Assembly (NCBI RefSeq): GCF_032397745.1
Contig: NZ_CP135921.1
Span: 1,736,001 to 1,800,000 of the forward strand
DNA: 64,000 nucleotides
Direction of reading: 5' to 3'
DNA from: Bradyrhizobium prioriisuperbiae
Lineage (GTDB): Bacteria; Pseudomonadota; Alphaproteobacteria; Rhizobiales; Xanthobacteraceae
Of this stretch, positions 58,897-64,000 are shown piece after piece; the stretch's first letter is position 1; every line of letters starts with the position of its first letter. The notes under the pieces were generated by a model. That model did no database searches. It saw nothing but the letters and a program-made list of their open reading frames with translations, and was not told where the DNA came from. Made by a program: the position numbers and the translations under genes.

Positions 58897-59070
58897 TCAC
58901 TTCGCAGCCATCGCCAGCAGCATCGGGGACTGGGCGGGGGCGTCCGTGACGATCGGGGAGCCGGTGTAGGAGAACAGGCCGACGTGGGGCAGCTTGCTGT
59001 CGGAGGAGCCGGCCAGCGACACATTGCAGAGCAGGAAGGTGAAGGTGAGGATGAAACCGAGCGCCCGCAT
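58897..59070 (-). CDS. Small secreted peptide, 57 aa
   Basis: The frame MRALGFILTFTFLLCNVSLA… has a strong signal peptide followed by about 35 residues (SDSKLPHVGLFSYTGSPIVT…). GGAG is 7-10 bases upstream of ATG 59070; a 61-residue version starts at 59082. No family is recognised. The gene is single and could be an export-dependent small protein. Confidence 0.6.
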   Translation of the reverse strand: MRALGFILTFTFLLCNVSLAGSSDSKLPHVGLFSYTGSPIVTDAPAQSPMLLAMAAK

Positions 59071-59274
59071 GATGATCTCCATTGTCCTGTTATCTTGGCC
59101 GCGACGTTGTCCGCCGCCCTGTTGGGCATAGTTAATAGTCCTCACCGGTTTCCGGGTGTCTGCGCCCCAAACCCAAAATGGTTTCGTCGGCCCGGAGAAT
59201 TGTGTCGTCCGGCCGCCGGCGACGAAACATTCGCCGGCCGGGGCCGCATTCGGGCTGGCCCTGGTCAACTGGCC

Positions 59275-59298
59275 AAAATCGCCTTTCGCGGCGATTTT
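59275..59298. terminator. Bidirectional terminator-like hairpin
   Basis: AAAATCGCC (59275-59283) and GGCGATTTT (59290-59298) form a 9-bp stem with A- and T-rich outer ends and a TTTCGC loop. The spacer 59071-59519 has no other recognised element except a GC-rich stretch from 59420. Confidence 0.65.
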
Positions 59299-59519
59299 CG
59301 CTAGAATAGGCCCAGACAACGGCCTTGCATGGCAGGTTCGGCCCCGCCGGGACTGGTATCGGCCGGACGCCAGTCATAACTGCGAGTCGAGCCCCTGCCT
59401 GAAAGTGAGCGCCCCTTGATCAAGCCCCCCGGCACACTCGACCCCGCCCCCCGCCAATATCCCCCCCCGCGGTCACCCTGGTCCGCCGCTCCGCCCGGGG
59501 CCCGGCCGCCGCCCCCGCG

Positions 59520-60752
59520 GTGGTCTCCTTCGCCGATATCGAGCACTGGCTGCTGCACGAGGCGGCTGTCGAGCGGGACATGCTGCTGTTTTTCGAATCC
59601 TTCATCTGGCGGCTGGTGGCCGCCGGCGGCACGATCGCGCGCGTCAGCCTGCATATCGGCACGCTGCATCCGCAGCTGATCGGTTTCGGCTACAACTGGA
59701 ACATCAATGACGGCTTGTGCGACGAGGTCAAAGTCGCTGAAGCCGCCACCAAGTCGGACAGCTACAAGCTGAACCCGCTCTACCGCGTGTTCGAGCTGGG
59801 CGAGACGGTGCGGCGCCGGCCCAACACGCCCGAAGCACTGGCGGAATTTCCGATGATGGCGGAACTCGCCGCCGCCGGCATGACCGACTATGTCGCTATC
59901 CCGCTGAGCGGCGCCGGCCATCGCAACGCCATCACCATCGCGACCAAGCATCCCAATGGATTTTCCGAGGCCGGCGAGGCGCGCTTCCAGCACCTGCTCA
60001 GCCTGTTCGCCCTGCATGTGGAGCGCTACGGCGCGATGCGGATCTCGGGCAATGCGCTGAACGCCTATCTCGGCCAGAGCGCCTCAGCGAAGGTGCTGAG
60101 CGGCTCGATCAAGCGCGGCTCGGGGGAATCGATCCATGCGGTGATCTGGATCTCGGACCTGCGCGGCTTCACGGATCTGTCGGACCGGCTGTCGGGCTCC
60201 GACATGCTGACGCTCTTGAACGCCTATTTCGAGGCGATGGCCGGCGCGGTGCTGGCGCATGGCGGCGAGGTGCTGAAGTTCATCGGCGACGGCCTGCTGG
60301 CGGTGTTTCCGGTGCAGGGCGACGACGAGATCACGATCGCCGCAAAGGCTGCAATCTCGGCAGCGCGCCAGGCGATCGTCGGACTGGACGCGCTCAACGC
60401 CAATGCACCGGCGGAGTTCTCGGACCGGACCAACTGGGAGCAACTGCGCGTCGGCATCGCCCTGCACGAGGGCGAGGTGTTCTTCGGCAACATCGGCTCG
60501 CCCGACCGGCTCGATTTCACCGTGATCGGACCGGCGGTCAATGAAGCCAGCCGCGTCGAAGCGCTGCAGAAGGTGCTTGGCCGCAGCATCCTGGTGACCG
60601 AGGCGGTGGCCCGCCATCTCGACTGCAAGATGGACCATCTGGGCGAACACACGCTGCGCGGCGTGGCGACACCGATTTCGATCTACAGCCCCGCCGAGGG
60701 TCATTCGCCGCGAGAGCTGGGGCTTGCGGCGGCGGGTGCGCCGCGGGGGTAG
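59520..60752 (+). CDS. Class III adenylate/guanylate cyclase
   Basis: This 410-residue protein has an uncharacterised N-terminal domain (about 1-185) and a class III cyclase domain (about 205-380). Metal-binding D213 (VIWISDLRGFTDL) and D257 (FIGDGLLAVF) are present, and the later VNEASRVEAL matches the conserved substrate-handling segment. It makes cAMP or cGMP. The start is uncertain: GTG 59520 is the only usual start, but the frame is open and protein-like back to about 59409 (AVTLVRRSARGPAAAPAV). Confidence 0.9.
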   Translation: MVSFADIEHWLLHEAAVERDMLLFFESFIWRLVAAGGTIARVSLHIGTLHPQLIGFGYNWNINDGLCDEVKVAEAATKSDSYKLNPLYRVFELGETVRRRPNTPEALAEFPMMAELAAAGMTDYVAIPLSGAGHRNAITIATKHPNGFSEAGEARFQHLLSLFALHVERYGAMRISGNALNAYLGQSASAKVLSGSIKRGSGESIHAVIWISDLRGFTDLSDRLSGSDMLTLLNAYFEAMAGAVLAHGGEVLKFIGDGLLAVFPVQGDDEITIAAKAAISAARQAIVGLDALNANAPAEFSDRTNWEQLRVGIALHEGEVFFGNIGSPDRLDFTVIGPAVNEASRVEALQKVLGRSILVTEAVARHLDCKMDHLGEHTLRGVATPISIYSPAEGHSPRELGLAAAGAPRG

Positions 60753-60824
60753 TCCTGGGGTCGTAGCCCGGCTTGACCTGGCCATCACGCAGAGAAGGTC
60801 GAGGCGCTGCGGCATCCACAGCCG

Positions 60825-60912
60825 TCATGCCCGCGCTTGTCGCGGGCATCCACGACTTAACGGTGACTCAGCAAGGCGTGGATGCCGACACCAAGTGCGG
60901 GCATGACGGAGC
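60825..60912. repeat. Inverted dispersed repeat
   Basis: GTCATGCCCGCGCTTGTCGC…GGGCATCCACG and CGTGGATGCCGACACCAAGT…GCGGGCATGACGG face each other (60827-60912). Together with a REP half at 60950-60966 it fills the space between the cyclase and the IS481-type element. Confidence 0.75.
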
Positions 60913-60971
60913 GGAGAAGATACGCTTGCGCCCATCACGAGGGCCTCCGTTTACTGGATCGCCCGCTTTCC

Positions 60972-62241
60972 TGTTTAGCCCGGACAGATCACTGACAGGT
61001 GTTCGGAGACATAGCTAACACGTCAAAATGGCTGGATTGGTCCTGTTTGGGAGGCCCTTTCCATGCCCTGGCGCGAGGTGTCGGCGATGGATCAACGACG
61101 AGAGTTTGTGCTGCTTGCACAGCAAGAGGGAGTGAACCGGCGAGAACTCTGCCGGCAGTTCGGCATCAGTCCATACATCGGCTACAAATGGCTGGCTCGC
61201 TGGCAAACGGGCGATCAAGAGCTGGCCGATCGTTCCCGCCGACCGCATGCGATGCCCAAGCGCAGCGACGCTGCAATCGAGGCGCAGGTACTGGCTGTTC
61301 GTGACAAGCATCCGGCCTGGGGAGCACGCAAGATTGCCCATTGCCTGAAGCGGGGTGGGCAGACGGTGCCTGTACCGTCCACGGTGCATCAGATCCTGTG
61401 TCGGAACGGCCGGATCAAGCCGAGCGAGCATGCGCCGCCAAACCCGGGCCATCGCTTTGAGAAGGAAGCTCCCAATCTGTTGTGGCAGATGGACTTCAAG
61501 GGCGACATCTTGCTCACCAGTGGGAGGGAATGCCATCCGCTGACCGTCGTCGATGATCATTCGCGCTATGCTCTGTGCTTGAAGGCTTGCGCCAACGAGC
61601 AGCGTCTGACCGTGCAGGAACATCTGACAGCCACCTTTCGCCGTTATGGCCTGCCAGAGGCCTTCTACACCGACAACGGCTCACCCTGGGGCGACACGTC
61701 CGGCGTTCATTGGACCGGACTGAAGGTATGGCTGCTCAAGCTCGGCGTCAGGGTGGTGCATGCCAGACCGCGCCATCCGCAGGCCCGCGGCAAGAACGAA
61801 CGCTTCCATCGCACCCTGAAGGCGGAGGTGTTTGCCATGCGTCGCTTCCGCACCCTGCCGGAAGTCCAACGAGCCTTCGACGCCTGGCGGATGGTCTATA
61901 ATCTGGAGCGTCCTCATCAGGGGCTCGGCATGAACGTCCCTGCCGATCGCTTCCGGCCCAGTTCCCGCGCCATGCCGCCTCGACTTCCCGAAGTCCAATA
62001 CGACAGCGGCGACATCGTTCGTAAGGTCTCGTCGACGCGCAGCTACATCTCCTTCAAGGGGCGGATGTGGAAGGTTCCGCAGGCATTCTTTGGTGAGCGC
62101 CTCGCTATCAGGCCGCTGGACCGTGACGGGCACTATGGAATCTTCTTTGCCAGTTGGCAGGTCGCAACGTTTGACTTGACCAATGGCCAACCTGTTAGTG
62201 ATGTGTCCGAACAGGTGTTAGCTATGTCTCCGGGCTAAACA
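60972..62241 (+). mobile_element. IS481-type insertion sequence, 1270 bp
   Basis: The left end TGTTTAGCCCGGACAGATCA (60972 on) matches the complement of the right end (TGTTTAGCCCGGAGACATAG, ending at 62241) over about 41 bp with some mismatches. A 5-bp direct repeat TTTCC flanks it (60967-60971 and 62242-62246). Removing the element restores TCGCCCGC-TTTCC-GCGGGCGA, a REP hairpin whose loop is exactly the duplicated target. The transposase is intact, so the insertion looks recent. Confidence 0.92.
61063..62238 (+). CDS. IS481-family transposase
   Basis: This 391-residue DDE transposase opens MPWREVSAMDQRREFVLLAQ with a helix-turn-helix (REGVNRRELCRQFGIS-like). Catalytic residues are D in LLWQMDFKGD, D in YTDNGSPW and E in GKNERFHRTLKAE. 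Its TAA stop lies inside the right inverted repeat, as is common in compact insertion sequences. It is a different type from the transposase at 12185-13387. Confidence 0.94.
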   Translation: MPWREVSAMDQRREFVLLAQQEGVNRRELCRQFGISPYIGYKWLARWQTGDQELADRSRRPHAMPKRSDAAIEAQVLAVRDKHPAWGARKIAHCLKRGGQTVPVPSTVHQILCRNGRIKPSEHAPPNPGHRFEKEAPNLLWQMDFKGDILLTSGRECHPLTVVDDHSRYALCLKACANEQRLTVQEHLTATFRRYGLPEAFYTDNGSPWGDTSGVHWTGLKVWLLKLGVRVVHARPRHPQARGKNERFHRTLKAEVFAMRRFRTLPEVQRAFDAWRMVYNLERPHQGLGMNVPADRFRPSSRAMPPRLPEVQYDSGDIVRKVSSTRSYISFKGRMWKVPQAFFGERLAIRPLDRDGHYGIFFASWQVATFDLTNGQPVSDVSEQVLAMSPG

Positions 62242-62375
62242 TTTCCGCGGGCGATGACAGCTGAGAGTGGGATATCCGCATTTGCAGACCAGTCCTTCGC
62301 ATAGAACCACGCCGTTGACATCACCCGGCGGATGTTGATCCTGCGTCCACCCTAACATCATCGCGCGCGGCCCCC

Positions 62376-63536
62376 ATGACTCACCCGACACCGAATCTCG
62401 AAGCGCTGCTGCCGTCGGGCATTCGCTCGCGTTTGATTCCGGACATCAATGGCCTGACCATGCATGTGCTGGAGGCCGGCTTCGAGAGCGAGGGGCGGCC
62501 GGTGATCGTGCTGCTGCACGGCTTTCCGGAACTGGCCTTCAGCTGGCGGCGGGTGATGCCGGCGCTGGCGGCGGCGGGATTCCATGTGATTGCGCCGGAC
62601 CAGCGCGGTTATGGGCGCACCACCGGATCGGACAACCGCTACGATGTCGAGCTGCGCCCGTTCGGCGCCCTCAATCTGGTGCGCGACGTCCTGGGTCTGC
62701 TGGCGGCACTGGGCATCAAATCTGTTGCAACCGTGGTCGGCCATGATTTCGGCTCGATGGTCGCCGCCTACTGCGCACTGCTGCGGCCCGACGTGTTTCG
62801 ATCGGTGGTGCTGATGAGCGCGCCGTTCGGCGGCCCGCCCGCGCTGCCGTTCGATACGCTGCGCCAGGGACCTGCGGCTCCAGCGCCCGACATCAGCGCT
62901 GCACTGGGCGCGCTCGACCCGCCGCGCAAGCATTATCAAGTCTACTACTCGGGCCGGGAGGCCGACGGCGACATGCACGGCGCGCCGCAAGGCGTGCACG
63001 ATTTCCTGCGCGCCTACTATTATTTCAAGAGCGCCGACTGGCGCGGCAACACGCCCTATCGGCTGGAGTCCTGGACCGCCGGCGAACTGGCGAAACTGCC
63101 GACTTACTATGTGATGAATGCCGGCGAGGGCATGGCGGAGACCGTCGCCCATCACATGCCTTCGCGTGAGGAGATCGCCGCGTGCCGCTGGCTGCCCGAC
63201 ACGGAGCTTGCTGTTTACAGCGCGGAGTATCAGCGGACCGGTTTCCAGGGCGGCCTGAACTGGTATCGCTGCCGCTACGTGCCCGAGTTGAACAACGAAC
63301 TGCAGATCTTCTCCGGCCGCACCATCGACGTGCCGTCCTGCTTCATCGCCGGCGCCAGCGACTGGGGCATCCACCAGCGCCCGCATGATTTCGAACGCAT
63401 GCAGACCACGGCCTGCACGGCGATGCAGGCCTGCCATCTGATCAACGGCGCCGGGCACTGGGTGCAGCAGGAGCAATCGCAGGCGGTGGCGAAACTGCTG
63501 ACGGAATTTGCCGCGGCGAATTCGGGCAAGTCGTAG
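62376..63536 (+). CDS. Alpha/beta-fold hydrolase, epoxide hydrolase-like
   Basis: This 386-residue hydrolase has the oxyanion-region motif HGFPE (48-52) and the nucleophile elbow VGHDFGS (D124 as nucleophile), both typical of epoxide hydrolases and haloalkane dehalogenases. The catalytic histidine is in GAGHWVQQE near the C-terminus. The cap region (about 160-290) is long. An aspartate nucleophile favours epoxide hydrolysis through an ester intermediate. Substrate unknown. Confidence 0.88.
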   Translation: MTHPTPNLEALLPSGIRSRLIPDINGLTMHVLEAGFESEGRPVIVLLHGFPELAFSWRRVMPALAAAGFHVIAPDQRGYGRTTGSDNRYDVELRPFGALNLVRDVLGLLAALGIKSVATVVGHDFGSMVAAYCALLRPDVFRSVVLMSAPFGGPPALPFDTLRQGPAAPAPDISAALGALDPPRKHYQVYYSGREADGDMHGAPQGVHDFLRAYYYFKSADWRGNTPYRLESWTAGELAKLPTYYVMNAGEGMAETVAHHMPSREEIAACRWLPDTELAVYSAEYQRTGFQGGLNWYRCRYVPELNNELQIFSGRTIDVPSCFIAGASDWGIHQRPHDFERMQTTACTAMQACHLINGAGHWVQQEQSQAVAKLLTEFAAANSGKS

Positions 63537-63546
63537 CTGAATCGCA

Positions 63547-63625
63547 GGGTGGATGAGCGCAGCGATATTCGGGGCAGGCATCGCAAGTTCAATCCCGGAT
63601 GTCGCTTCGCTCATCCGGGCTACGG
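63547..63625. repeat. GTGGATGAGCGCAGCG-type dispersed repeat
   Basis: GGTGGATGAGCGCAGCGATA…TTCGGGG and CCCGGATGTCGCTTCGCTCA…TCCGGGCTACG form facing units related to 43332-43393. Its right half overlaps the last codons of the GH3 gene. Confidence 0.8.
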
Positions 63626-64000
63626 GCCTCGGCCACTGCCGGCGCATTGGATGACAACACCTTCAGCCGCGCATTGCTCTTCGACAGCATCGCTTCATCA
63701 AGCACGCCGCGCTTCGACGCTTCCAGCACACAATTGAAAATGCGGAAATACTGCGCGCCATCATATGCCACCAGCAGCCAGTCGACGCCGGCATTGAGCG
63801 AGGACACCGTCGACTTGCAGATGCCGTGCTGGTAGACGGCGCCCATCACCATGTCGTCGGTCATGATGGGGCCCTGATAGCCCCAGGTGCTGCGGATCAA
63901 ACCATCGACCAGGCGCTTGGAGTGCGACGCCGGTGTATTGGGATCGACGGCGGTGACAGCGGCGTGGCCGACCATCAGATGCGCGTTGCCGCCGGCCAGC
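63589..64000 (-). CDS. Glycoside hydrolase family 3 protein, C-terminal part (runs off the window)
   Basis: The frame is open to the right edge. It reads LAGGNAHLMVGHAAVTAVDP … SKRLVDGLIRSTWGYQGPIM then TDDMVMGA, with the GH3 nucleophile region TDD. This resembles NagZ-like beta-N-acetylhexosaminidases, in which the segment before it (GHAAV…DP) is also conserved. The last residues (ARSPDERSDIRD) are encoded by a dispersed repeat, so the original C-terminus seems to be replaced. The N-terminal part is outside the window. Confidence 0.8.
   Translation of the reverse strand, partial: LAGGNAHLMVGHAAVTAVDPNTPASHSKRLVDGLIRSTWGYQGPIMTDDMVMGAVYQHGICKSTVSSLNAGVDWLLVAYDGAQYFRIFNCVLEASKRGVLDEAMLSKSNARLKVLSSNAPAVAEARSPDERSDIRD

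Noticed and set aside
62358..63647. 429-codon frame antisense to the epoxide hydrolase-like gene
   Set aside because: No motif; the hydrolase has catalytic residues in the right order.

Overview
The window looks like a chromosomal segment of a Bradyrhizobium/Rhodopseudomonas-type alphaproteobacterium (Nitrobacteraceae). The grounds are high GC, the rplU-rpmA-GNAT...obgE neighbourhood, a RegB/RegA-type redox two-component pair, an intracellular PHB depolymerase, and many short palindromic intergenic repeats. This is inference from gene content; no taxonomic search was possible.

Layout. 1-8.0 kb is a defence/stress-like block: the end of a probable hsdR, hsdM, hsdS, a frameshifted mrr, a stand-alone ParB-like protein, an XRE-ImmA/IrrE metallopeptidase regulator followed by a PIN-domain protein (operator palindrome in front), and a 376-residue protein of unknown function. 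8.6-14.5 kb is a sulfonate/nitrate/taurine-type ABC importer whose binding-protein gene is separated from its permease and ATPase genes by an IS4-type element, an IS481-type element and a DUF559 gene. 14.6-17.1 kb holds a possible ADP-ribosyltransferase-like protein divergent from an M91-like zinc protease; a paralogue of the protease lies at 41.4 kb. 17.5-24 kb has an NRDE protein, an exported protein with two DUF4375 (DMP19-like) repeats, a higBA toxin-antitoxin cassette flanked by direct repeats of a phyH 3' end, an NmrA/DUF2798 pair with a divergent TetR, and a peroxiredoxin.

24.5-34.1 kb is an accessory region with many regulators (AraC, LysR, AraC), SDRs, an aldehyde dehydrogenase, SnoaL-like proteins, a GIY-YIG protein and a dead dehydrogenase gene. 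It runs from a tRNA-fMet 3'-end scar to an intact tRNA-Ser(CGA), and short direct repeats inside it resemble the tRNA-Ser 3' flank, which suggests stepwise accretion at that tRNA. 34.5-48.5 kb is mostly core: a ROK-like protein with permuted motif order, rplU, rpmA, a GNAT, an EamA exporter, an M20 peptidase, obgE, an acetyltransferase, a YgjP-like metallopeptidase, phaZ and an ABC-2 exporter. 48.8-64 kb holds regB/regA homologues, a heme oxygenase, MmcB, a VWA protein, an MBL hydrolase, twin small secreted proteins, a TolB-like propeller, an MFS exporter, a class III cyclase, an IS481-type element, an epoxide-hydrolase-like enzyme and a truncated GH3 gene.

The most unusual structural signal is that two unrelated insertion sequences (10411-11699 and 60972-62241) each sit in an intergenic palindrome, and in each case the target-site duplication is exactly the loop of the hairpin (CCTTGTG and TTTCC). 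A family of about 23-bp GCGACT...AGTCGC palindromes is scattered through the intergenic spaces, in some places apparently nested within other repeats.
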